Assembly: GCA_042091035.1 (NCBI GenBank)
Contig: JBELIG010000131.1
Coordinates: forward strand, 1 to 8,700
Direction: 5' to 3'
Length of the DNA stretch: 8,700 nucleotides
Source of the DNA: AM-2324 sp042091035
Lineage (GTDB): Bacteria; Bacteroidota; Bacteroidia; Chitinophagales; Saprospiraceae
The notes below the pieces were generated by a model that did not search any database, was not told the origin of the DNA, and saw only the letters and a list, made by a program, of their open reading frames with translations. Made by a program: the position numbers and the translations under genes. Position 1 is the first letter of the stretch; each line of letters begins with the position of its first letter. Positions 1 to 6,422 of this stretch are shown piece by piece.

Positions 1-620
1 TATCAAAAATGATAGCCCTTGCACGATCTTATGGTGCTTTATGTGTAGCCGATGAAGTTATGACAGGCTTTGGTCGAACAGGGACATTGTTTGCTTGTGA
101 GCAGAGCAATGAAAAACCAGATATCATCGCTATGTCTAAGGGTTTGACTGGTGGCTCTATGCCGATGGGGCTGACTTCATGCCCCGAATTTGTTTTTGAA
201 GCCTTTGTTTCAGAAGACAAAATGAAAACTTTTTTTCACGGCCATTCATATACGGGGAATCCATTAGCTTGTGCGGTTGCAATTGAAAGTTTGAATATGT
301 TGACTGAAACAAGCTGTAGAGCTTCCATGGATCGCATTATTTCTAAGCATGAAGCTTTTGCCAAGAAGCATGAAAACAACTCAAAATTCAAAGAAATAAG
401 GCAATGTGGTACTATATTAGCGCTTGAATATCAGACCGAAGAAAAAACAAGCTATTTCAATAGTAGAAGAGATCGACTTTACGACTTTTTTATTCAAAGA
501 GGAGTCTTGCTTCGTCCTTTAGGTAATGTGATTTATATATTGCCACCATATTGCATAACAGATGATGAGTTAGATCAAGTTTATAAGGCTATTGAAGCAT
601 CGCTGGAAATAAATTGGTAG
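1..620 (+). CDS. bioA: Adenosylmethionine-8-amino-7-oxononanoate aminotransferase, C-terminal part (5' end outside window)
   Basis: BioA is a cytosolic fold-type I PLP enzyme. It transfers an amino group from S-adenosylmethionine to KAPA to give DAPA, the third-last step of biotin synthesis. The reading frame is open from the first bases of the window (frame 3) to TAG at 618-620, so about 205 C-terminal residues are present of a usual ~425. The segment ADEVMTGFGRTG (from base 48) carries the PLP-pyridine Asp (codon 51-53), and SKGLTGG carries the Schiff-base Lys (codon 138-140). The stretch FFHGHSYTGNPLACA and the ending RPLGNVIYILPPYCIT match BioA and not other class III aminotransferases. 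The ATG at 9 is an internal Met, not the start. The next gene begins 5 bases after the stop and bioB follows, which confirms a biotin operon. No damage is seen in the visible part. Confidence 0.95.
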   Translation, partial: SKMIALARSYGALCVADEVMTGFGRTGTLFACEQSNEKPDIIAMSKGLTGGSMPMGLTSCPEFVFEAFVSEDKMKTFFHGHSYTGNPLACAVAIESLNMLTETSCRASMDRIISKHEAFAKKHENNSKFKEIRQCGTILALEYQTEEKTSYFNSRRDRLYDFFIQRGVLLRPLGNVIYILPPYCITDDELDQVYKAIEASLEINW

Positions 621-625
621 AGTTG

Positions 626-1702
626 ATGAGGGATCGGATTTATATAAAAGATTATGCTTATTTGGCTGGAGAGAAACAGCTGATGCAAGATACAGCGGAT
701 CGCTATGTATTTGCGCTTGGTGAGTCTTTGGACAAAGAACTAGCATCTATAGAGCGAAAATTCAAAACATTTAAAGGCGTTGACCGATCTGTTTTGTTTA
801 TGCTTCATCTTGCCGATCAATTGAAGCAGCCATTAAATCCAGATGGTCTTGGAATTAATATCGGCTCTTCAAGGGGGGCAACTGGTCTTTGGGAAAAAAA
901 TCATAGTCGCTTTGTTGAAAAGGAACAAATACAAATAAAAAGCTCGCCACTAACTACTGCGGGAAACATCTCTTCGTGGTTGGCGCAGTACTTAAAAACA
1001 AACTCTGTAACTAATTCATTTTCAATAACTTGTAGTTCTTTCCATCACGCATTTTTAAATGCAATAGCTTGGTTAAGCGCGGGCATGTCGGAGCGTTTTT
1101 TAGTAGGGGCTTCTGAAGCAAGTAATACCGCATTTACTCTAAGGCAATTGGATGTATTAGGTATTTACAATCAGGAAGGTTCTTGCAGACCTTTTGATTT
1201 TAATGATCCCACTGGATTGTTATTGGGGGAAGGTGCAGGCTTGTTTTTATTAGACAAAAGTAGAGTAGGAGCTTTAGCGGAAGTACTTGGATGGGGGATA
1301 TCTATGGAGCAGATTCAATCTGCCACGGCAATGAATAAACAGGGACTGGGCTACGAAAAAAGTATGAAAGCTGCACTTGATATGGCTGGGCTGACAGATG
1401 TAGATCTGGTAGTTGCACATGCACCTGGGACTCGGATAGGGGATCGTGCAGAGTATGTTGCTATAACACAAATACATAAAGAAGATCAATGGGTACAAAG
1501 TGTAAAAGGGATTTGGGGACATAGTTTGGGTGCCTCTGGGGCACAAAGTATGGCTCATGCATTAGAGGTAATGCAAGGAAAAGGAATTTATAAAGATTTA
1601 GCAACAATGGGTAAGCCTAAAAAAGGGCCTGTGCAGACGATTATGATCAATGCTGCAGGTTTTGGAGGTAATGTTGTTAGTATTATTTTGAAAGTCATTT
1701 AA
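626..1702 (+). CDS. Beta-ketoacyl-ACP synthase-fold protein of the biotin operon
   Basis: This is a thiolase-superfamily condensing enzyme of the KAS I/II (FabB/FabF) type. Numbered from ATG 626 (358 residues), the nucleophile Cys136 lies in ITCSSFHHA, the first His265 in VVAHAPGTRIGD, and Lys294 and His299 in SVKGIWGHSLGASGA. The family Gly-rich motifs LLGEGAGLFLLD and NAAGFGGNVVS are also present. The Cys-His-His site is thus complete, and it differs from the Cys-His-Asn site of KAS III and BioZ. The protein is about 50 residues shorter than FabF, mainly from a compressed N-terminal half. I chose ATG 626 because RIYIKDYAYL lines up with the first beta strand of FabF; TTG 614 would overlap bioA and add only four residues. 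It lies between bioA and bioB, 5 bases after bioA, so translational coupling is likely. A role in pimeloyl-chain synthesis is inference from position; a fatty-acid or secondary-metabolite role remains possible. Confidence 0.85.
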   Translation: MRDRIYIKDYAYLAGEKQLMQDTADRYVFALGESLDKELASIERKFKTFKGVDRSVLFMLHLADQLKQPLNPDGLGINIGSSRGATGLWEKNHSRFVEKEQIQIKSSPLTTAGNISSWLAQYLKTNSVTNSFSITCSSFHHAFLNAIAWLSAGMSERFLVGASEASNTAFTLRQLDVLGIYNQEGSCRPFDFNDPTGLLLGEGAGLFLLDKSRVGALAEVLGWGISMEQIQSATAMNKQGLGYEKSMKAALDMAGLTDVDLVVAHAPGTRIGDRAEYVAITQIHKEDQWVQSVKGIWGHSLGASGAQSMAHALEVMQGKGIYKDLATMGKPKKGPVQTIMINAAGFGGNVVSIILKVI

Positions 1703-1751
1703 CTAAATAATAAATAATCAGTATTTTTCGCAAAATTGTAATCGGACTGAT

Positions 1752-2864
1752 ATGAATATGAAACAAAACGATAAAGTTTGGACAGCTGAGGAGATTATAG
1801 AGATATATAATAAACCTTTGTTGGACTTGGTATACGAGGCTGCTAGTGTGCACAGGAAGTATCATGATCCTAATAAAATACAAGTAAGTACTCTTATTTC
1901 AATAAAAACAGGTGGATGCTCAGAAGATTGTGCCTACTGTCCACAAGCTGCTCGATATTTTACTGATATTGAAACCAATGAATTATTAACTGTGAAGCAG
2001 GTAGAGGTCGCTGCGAAGCGTGCTAAGATTCTTGGATCATCTAGGTTGTGTATGGGTGCAGCTTGGCGTTCAGTTAAAGATAATGCTGATTTTGATCATG
2101 TCTTAGATTTAGTTAAGACTGTTCGCGATCAAGATCTTGAAGTTTGTTGTACATTAGGTATGGTATCTGAACAGCAGGCACAACGTCTTGCTGATGCAGG
2201 CCTTTATGCTTACAATCATAATCTGGATACATCAGAAGATTTTTACAAGGAGATTATATCAACTAGAGGTTATGAGGACAGACTTAAGACGCTTGAGAAT
2301 GTCAGAAAGGCCAATATGACTGTTTGTTCTGGAGGTATCATAGGAATGGGAGAGTCCGTAGAGGATCGTTGTAAAATGTTACTTACTTTGTCTCAATTGA
2401 AACCTCAACCAGAATCTGTTCCAATTAATGCACTTGTTGCAGTAGAAGGAACACCTTTGGAAGAACAGGAGACTGTTGAGATTTGGGAGATGATTCGTAT
2501 GGTTGCAACTACTCGAATAGTTCTTCCTCATACAACTGTGCGTCTTTCTGCGGGAAGAACAAATATGTCTAAGGAAGGACAGGTGTTCTGCTTTATGGCA
2601 GGTGCTTCTTCTATATTTGCAGGGGACAAATTGTTGACGACGCCAAATCCAAATATTTTTGATGACCTTGCTCTATTCGAAAAGATTGGAATGAATGTTC
2701 AACAGCCTTACGAAAAGCATGGGAAACCAGCAGTGAAAGACGGAGAAACGTATGAAAAAGAAGGGCAAGTGAAATGGTCTAGACCAGCTCATAAGATTGA
2801 TGCCAATGAAAAATATAAAGCTTTAGCCAAAGAAAAACGTACTGAATTAAATAATCAAGATTAA
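1752..2864 (+). CDS. bioB: Biotin synthase (radical SAM)
   Basis: BioB inserts sulfur into dethiobiotin to make biotin, using a [4Fe-4S]/SAM radical cluster and a sacrificial [2Fe-2S] cluster. The 370-residue protein has the radical-SAM motif at Cys56, Cys60 and Cys63 (GGCSEDCAYCPQA). The [2Fe-2S] ligands can be placed at Cys100, Cys132, Cys192 and Arg264, offset by three or four residues from the E. coli ligands. YNHNLDTS (residues 154-161) and LSAGRTNMS (265-273) are BioB signatures. It is about 24 residues longer than E. coli BioB, mostly through a Lys/Glu-rich C-terminal tail after residue 320. The ATG at 1752 fits the family N-terminus; a second ATG two codons on is equally possible. The 49-base AT-rich gap before it has no terminator, so it is probably co-transcribed with bioA and the synthase; TATTTTTC at 1722-1729 is only a near match to a -7 box. 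Confidence 0.97.
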   Translation: MNMKQNDKVWTAEEIIEIYNKPLLDLVYEAASVHRKYHDPNKIQVSTLISIKTGGCSEDCAYCPQAARYFTDIETNELLTVKQVEVAAKRAKILGSSRLCMGAAWRSVKDNADFDHVLDLVKTVRDQDLEVCCTLGMVSEQQAQRLADAGLYAYNHNLDTSEDFYKEIISTRGYEDRLKTLENVRKANMTVCSGGIIGMGESVEDRCKMLLTLSQLKPQPESVPINALVAVEGTPLEEQETVEIWEMIRMVATTRIVLPHTTVRLSAGRTNMSKEGQVFCFMAGASSIFAGDKLLTTPNPNIFDDLALFEKIGMNVQQPYEKHGKPAVKDGETYEKEGQVKWSRPAHKIDANEKYKALAKEKRTELNNQD

Positions 2865-2883
2865 CTTAGAAAACTTTCTATTT

Positions 2884-3633
2884 ATGAGAAGTCGTTTTGT
2901 TGCAGGTAATTGGAAGATGAATCTTTCAAAAGAAGAAGGTATGGCATTAAGCCATTCAATTGCAAAACAAGAATTCAAAGAAGGCACTCAGGTCGTAATT
3001 TGTGCACCTTACATTTATTTGGATGAATTAGCAAAGATTAGTTCTTCAAATTCAAATGTAAGTATTGGTGCTCAAAACTGCCATTTTGCAAAAAATGGAG
3101 CTTATACGGGTGAAGTTGCAGCAGCTCAACTAAAATCAGTCGGGACAGAATATATCATTCTAGGACACTCTGAACGTAGAACCTATTTTGGCGAGACTAA
3201 TTCTATTATTAAAGATAAGGTTGATGCTGTATTGAATGAAGGCTTGAAAGTTATTTTTTGCTGTGGTGAAGTTCTTGAAGAACGAGAGTCAGGAAGACAG
3301 GAGGAAGTGGTAAAACTTCAATTGCAAGAAGCACTAGGACATCTTGATGCCTCAAGTATGAAGGAACTAGTGATTGCTTATGAACCAGTATGGGCGATAG
3401 GTACCGGAAAGACGGCTTCTTCAGATCAAGCTCAAGAAATACACAAAATGATCCGAGTATGGCTAGCAGATACGTATGGATCTGATACGGCAGAAAATAC
3501 AAATATCCTTTATGGTGGTTCTTGTAAGCCAAATAATGCAGCAGAGTTATTTGCTCAAGAGGATGTTGATGGAGGCCTCATTGGTGGCGCTTCTTTAAAA
3601 GCAGATGATTTTCTAAAGATTATTGAAGCATAG
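2884..3633 (+). CDS. tpiA: Triosephosphate isomerase
   Basis: TpiA interconverts dihydroxyacetone phosphate and glyceraldehyde 3-phosphate in glycolysis and gluconeogenesis. It is a cytosolic TIM-barrel homodimer. The 249-residue length is normal. All catalytic residues are present: Asn9 and Lys11 in GNWKMN, His95 in ILGHSERR, and Glu167 in AYEPVWAIGTGKTA, which also includes the mobile loop 6. The phosphate-binding ends YGGSCKPNN (210-218) and GGLIGGASL (230-238) are intact; the Cys in GGSCKP replaces the more usual Val. The gene starts 19 bases after bioB with no promoter or terminator between, and a strong terminator lies directly behind it. It therefore reads as the last gene of the biotin transcript, although its product has no direct part in biotin synthesis. 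Confidence 0.97.
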   Translation: MRSRFVAGNWKMNLSKEEGMALSHSIAKQEFKEGTQVVICAPYIYLDELAKISSSNSNVSIGAQNCHFAKNGAYTGEVAAAQLKSVGTEYIILGHSERRTYFGETNSIIKDKVDAVLNEGLKVIFCCGEVLEERESGRQEEVVKLQLQEALGHLDASSMKELVIAYEPVWAIGTGKTASSDQAQEIHKMIRVWLADTYGSDTAENTNILYGGSCKPNNAAELFAQEDVDGGLIGGASLKADDFLKIIEA

Positions 3634-3667
3634 AAAAAAAGCCAGATCAAATGATCTGGCTTTTTTT
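3634..3667 (+). terminator. Intrinsic terminator after tpiA
   Basis: A GC-containing hairpin (GCCAGATCA at 3641-3649 paired with TGATCTGGC at 3652-3660, AA between) begins 7 bases after the tpiA stop. It is followed by seven T (3661-3667) and preceded by seven A (3634-3640). It closes the bioA-synthase-bioB-tpiA unit. The symmetric A and T tracts would also allow function on the minus strand, but no minus-strand gene reaches it. Confidence 0.9.
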
Positions 3668-3734
3668 ATCTATTCAAAGCATATTAGGTCTGTAATGAAG
3701 GTCTTCTCGCTAAAAAATGTAACTTTAAGAGCGT

Positions 3735-3758
3735 ACATTATAGTCAATAGTATATTGT
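3735..3758. promoter_or_regulatory. Imperfect palindrome before the S24-like regulator, possible autoregulatory operator
   Basis: The half-sites ACATTATAGT (3735-3744) and AGTATATTGT (3749-3758) are separated by CAAT. They are inverted repeats matching at 8 of 10 positions. The site ends 7 bases before the ATG of a helix-turn-helix regulator, the usual place for an autoregulatory operator. It is AT-rich, so chance symmetry is a real alternative. The rest of the 97-base gap (3669-3765) shows a direct repeat AGGTCT at 3686-3691 and 3699-3704 but no clear TAnnTTTG promoter. Confidence 0.4.
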
Positions 3759-3765
3759 GTAAGAG

Positions 3766-4596
3766 ATGCCAAATATAGTCACAGATAGATTCATAAAGTG
3801 CCATGACTATCTCAAGTCAAATAAATTAATCAAGTCTAGTCGTCAATTTGCACTAGAGCTTGACTTCCTGCCTCAAAGTTTAAGTGAAATCCTTAAAAAA
3901 AGGCGTGATGTTACCATAGAGTTGATTAGAAAAGCTGTGGATCGGTTTGAATTCAATCCTGCTTTCATATTTACAGGAAATGGCCCCATGTTGAAAAAGC
4001 AGGGACATGATTCCGAGATGAAAGTCCTAACTGTAGTATCAAATAAATATAATAAGCAGCAAATCATTCATGTGCCAGTAATGGCACAAGCTTCATATGC
4101 TAATGAAACCCTCACAAAGGATTTAATAAAACAATTACCTACATTTTCCCTGCCTGATTATCGATATGATGTTGGTATTCACCGGTCTTTTGATGCAGGA
4201 GGAGATGCCATGGAGCCTACTGTTTTTGAAGGAGATAAAGTGGTCTGTACATTCGTAGAACCAGAATTCTGGGCAAATGCACTTCGTTTTAATCATGTAT
4301 ATGTTGTGGTAACTGACTCAGATGTTTTGGTACGTAGACTTCAGAGTAAAATCAATCAGGATGGAAGTATACGGCTGATTTGTGACAATGATTTTTACGA
4401 GACTACTACTATAACTGTTGGAAAAGTTCGAGAGATTTGGCATGTACGGGTAAAGATAAGTCCGTTTTTGCAGGCACCGAGTCGTAAACTCGATCCTCAG
4501 TTTGAACGTGAATTTGAGGGAATAAAACAATTGTTGTTTCAACAAACAGAGATGATCTCTGTCTTGAATAAAAAAGTTAATAAATTAAGCGATTAG
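3766..4596 (+). CDS. XRE-type HTH regulator with a degenerate S24 (LexA/CI-like) domain
   Basis: This is a 276-residue DNA-binding regulator. Residues about 5-75 form an XRE-like helix-turn-helix (SRQFALELDFLPQSLSEILKKRRDVTIELIRKAV), followed by the NPAFIFTGNGPML segment typical of Bacteroidota regulators of this build. Residues about 100-232 form an S24 peptidase-like fold (IHVPVMAQ..., GGDAMEPTVFEGDKVV, VLVRRLQ). In LexA, UmuD and CI the motif GDSMxPT supplies the catalytic Ser and the VKRL-like strand supplies the Lys. Here they are Ala148 (codon 4207-4209) and Arg190 (codon 4333-4335). The usual Ala-Gly cleavage pair is also not evident near residues 107-112. The protein should therefore not cleave itself; the domain probably serves for dimerisation or signal binding. 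The C-terminal part (246-274) may form an amphipathic helix. The start is supported by the AAGAG just before ATG and by the position of the HTH. Its targets are unknown. Confidence 0.85.
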   Translation: MPNIVTDRFIKCHDYLKSNKLIKSSRQFALELDFLPQSLSEILKKRRDVTIELIRKAVDRFEFNPAFIFTGNGPMLKKQGHDSEMKVLTVVSNKYNKQQIIHVPVMAQASYANETLTKDLIKQLPTFSLPDYRYDVGIHRSFDAGGDAMEPTVFEGDKVVCTFVEPEFWANALRFNHVYVVVTDSDVLVRRLQSKINQDGSIRLICDNDFYETTTITVGKVREIWHVRVKISPFLQAPSRKLDPQFEREFEGIKQLLFQQTEMISVLNKKVNKLSD

Positions 4597-4598
4597 AT

Positions 4599-4808
4599 AT
4601 GCAGGTAAAGGGAACCATTCGGTACATAGAAGTTAGTATGGGTTTTTGGGGATTAGAGGGTTCTGATGGGAGTCGATGGGAATTGTTCGATTTGCCAGAT
4701 ACTTATAAAAAAAATGGCTTAACCTGTATACTTGATCTCATTGTGATGGACGGAGAGACAATCAATATGTGGGGTCGGCCTGCTAAGGTTAAGGCTGTAG
4801 TTGAATAA
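4599..4808 (+). CDS. Small conserved-looking protein of unknown function, 69 residues
   Basis: The gene starts 2 bases after the stop of the S24-like regulator and ends at the shared terminator, so the two are almost certainly co-transcribed and probably translationally coupled. The product has no signal peptide or membrane segment. It has short alternating hydrophobic strands, a central GFWGLEGSDGSRWEL (16-30), LPDTYKKNGL (32-41) and a late NMWGRPAKV (56-64), which suggests a small beta-barrel. From memory this pattern (GFWG, then D-G, LP..., K-GL, MWG) resembles a widespread family of short uncharacterised beta proteins, often found with a lipoprotein leader. I cannot confirm the match. No function is assigned; a partner or modulator of the regulator is only a guess from position. 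Confidence 0.75.
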   Translation: MQVKGTIRYIEVSMGFWGLEGSDGSRWELFDLPDTYKKNGLTCILDLIVMDGETINMWGRPAKVKAVVE

Positions 4809-4840
4809 AAAAAAGCCAGGTTTTAAAACCTGGCTTTTTT
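4809..4840. terminator. Bidirectional terminator between the 69-residue gene and accC
   Basis: Bases 4809-4840 form a perfect 32-base palindrome: six A, then GCCAGGTTTT paired with AAAACCTGGC, then six T. It begins directly after the TAA of the plus-strand small gene and ends one base before the stop of the minus-strand carboxylase gene. With T tracts in both directions it should end both converging transcripts. Confidence 0.93.
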
Positions 4841-4841
4841 A

Positions 4842-6314
4842 TTATTTTCTTGCTTCTAACCATCGCCAATCCTTTCGGTCGGCAACCTTTAATTGCTCAT
4901 TTTCTGTTTTGTATGCAAAAAGGGCAAACTTTGCCGCCAGTTCATTTTCTGCCTTAAGTGAGTCAAAGAATATCTCGTTGTCGTAATGTTTTCCAACGAA
5001 TCCAGTATCAAAATTACCACTCACAAAAGCTTCATGGTTTGCAACAAATAAACCGAAAGGTAGTGTTGTAGCAATTCCTTCGATATTATAGTCTTTGATT
5101 GCCTGTTTTAATAATTCAATAGCACCCAATCTAGTATCTGCATGCACTATAAGTTTAGCAATCATTGGATCGTAATAGATTGGTATTTCATCTCCATCTG
5201 CATAGCCTGAATCAACCCGAATACCTGCTCCTTTAGGTTCCGAATAATTAATTAAGGTACCTATACTTGGAAGGAAATTGTTTAGTGGATCTTCTGCATA
5301 TACACGCAACTCTAGTGAATGTCCATTGATTTTAAGATCTTCTTGTTTTATAGACAATTCTTCTCCTCTTGCTATTCGTATTTGTTGCTCTACGAGATCA
5401 AGACCAGTTATACATTCCGTAACTGGGTGTTCCACTTGAAGCCTAGTATTCATTTCAAGGAAATAAAATCTATTTTGAGCATCTAAGAGAAACTCAACTG
5501 TTCCAGCACCTTCATAATCACAGGCTTTGGCTACTCGGATTGCTGCCTGACCCATTTCTTCCCTCAATGCAGGGCTTAAAACTGCGGAAGGAGCCTCTTC
5601 AACCACCTTTTGATGTCTTCTTTGGATTGAACATTCCCGTTCGAAAAGATGCAGGACATTACCATGTTGATCAGCAATTATCTGAATTTCGATATGCCTA
5701 GGTTCTGTAACATAGCGTTCAATAAAAACAGAACCATCACCAAAAGCGGATGTCGCCTCGGATATGGCAAGTTGCATTTGCTCTGCTAAATCTTTTTCTT
5801 CATAGACCGCTCGCATACCTTTACCACCGCCACCAGCAGATGCTTTTATTAGTATTGGGAAGCCAATCTCTTGAGCAACTTCAATTGCTTCTGCTATATC
5901 GGCTATCGCATGCTCCGTACCGGGAACCATAGGTATGTCAAAATTCTTAACGGCATCTTTTGCAGCTAGTTTCGATCCCATAACAGTGATCGCTTCTTCT
6001 CTAGGTCCTATAAACGTAATACCAGCGGCTCTAACTTTTTTGGAAAATTCAGCATTCTCACTTAGGAAACCGTAGCCCGGGTGTATCCCGTCAACTCCAA
6101 GATCTTTGGCAACCTCAATGATTTTTGTTCCTCGTAGGTAGGATTCTGAGGATGCAGCTGCGCCTATGTGAATAGCTTCATCAGCGTATAGTACATGAGC
6201 AGCGTGCTTATCTGCTTCAGAATATACTGCAACAGTTTTGATACCCATACGCTTAGCGGTACGCATGACTCTTAATGCAATTTCTCCTCTATTTGCAACT
6301 AATATTTTTTGCAT
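4842..6314 (-). CDS. accC: Biotin carboxylase subunit of acetyl-CoA or acyl-CoA carboxylase
   Basis: The enzyme uses ATP and bicarbonate to carboxylate biotin on a carrier protein, the first half-reaction of acetyl-CoA (or propionyl/acyl-CoA) carboxylase. Of 490 residues, 1-110 are the N-terminal domain (ILVANRGEIALR; GIHPGYGFLSENAEF), about 115-320 the ATP-grasp domain, and 335-442 the C-terminal carboxylase domain. Visible key residues are Lys116 (MGSKLAAK), Lys157 with the Gly loop SAGGGGKGM (159-167), Glu287 and Asn289 in FLEMNTR, VEHPVTE (294-300) and Arg337 in LRVYAEDP. It is about 40 residues longer than E. coli AccC. The ending NFDTGFVGKHY plus a charged tail recalls the alpha subunits of propionyl- and methylcrotonyl-CoA carboxylases, but no BCCP domain is fused. 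No accB or carboxyltransferase gene adjoins it, so the acyl-CoA substrate cannot be fixed. It has its own likely promoter and ends at a shared terminator. Confidence 0.93.
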   Translation of the reverse strand: MQKILVANRGEIALRVMRTAKRMGIKTVAVYSEADKHAAHVLYADEAIHIGAAASSESYLRGTKIIEVAKDLGVDGIHPGYGFLSENAEFSKKVRAAGITFIGPREEAITVMGSKLAAKDAVKNFDIPMVPGTEHAIADIAEAIEVAQEIGFPILIKASAGGGGKGMRAVYEEKDLAEQMQLAISEATSAFGDGSVFIERYVTEPRHIEIQIIADQHGNVLHLFERECSIQRRHQKVVEEAPSAVLSPALREEMGQAAIRVAKACDYEGAGTVEFLLDAQNRFYFLEMNTRLQVEHPVTECITGLDLVEQQIRIARGEELSIKQEDLKINGHSLELRVYAEDPLNNFLPSIGTLINYSEPKGAGIRVDSGYADGDEIPIYYDPMIAKLIVHADTRLGAIELLKQAIKDYNIEGIATTLPFGLFVANHEAFVSGNFDTGFVGKHYDNEIFFDSLKAENELAAKFALFAYKTENEQLKVADRKDWRWLEARK

Positions 6315-6346
6315 AATTGTTATTTCATTGATCGAAAACGAAGGTA

Positions 6347-6354
6347 CAAAAATA
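6347..6354 (-). promoter_or_regulatory. Candidate -7 box upstream of accC
   Basis: On the minus strand these bases read TATTTTTG, an exact match to the Bacteroidota -7 consensus TAnnTTTG. They lie 32 bases before the accC start codon and would give a leader of roughly 25 bases. No TTG was found at the expected -33 distance, so the assignment rests on the -7 box and the location. The remainder of the 108-base gap 6315-6422 contains no clear terminator for the aminotransferase gene, so readthrough into accC is also possible. Confidence 0.45.
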
Positions 6355-6422
6355 TCGAATTAAAAGAATAGTTAAGAAAGGCTTCGTAGGGGGAGCTGTA
6401 ATAATTATAATCTATTGTTGGC

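Noticed and set aside
614..625. TTG start at 614 for the synthase gene, overlapping bioA
   Set aside because: It adds four residues with no counterpart in the family; ATG 626 lies right before the first conserved strand.
1274..1558. Minus-strand open frame of 94 codons inside the synthase gene
   Set aside because: It is a shadow of a well-supported gene, with odd composition and no recognisable motif. The same holds for the frames at 3251-3532, 3873-4067 and 4318-4545 (minus) and at 4801-4986, 5750-5932, 6580-6771 and 7022-7207 (plus).
1703..1751. Possible internal promoter, riboswitch or biotin-regulator operator before bioB
   Set aside because: Only a near match to the -7 box (TATTTTTC at 1722-1729) with no -33 element at proper spacing. 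The 49 bases are too short for a riboswitch, and no clear long palindrome of the BirA or BioR type is seen.
2865..2883. Small inverted repeat TAGAAA/TTTCTA between bioB and tpiA
   Set aside because: Six AT-rich base pairs around a 2-base loop with no T tract; too weak to be a terminator.
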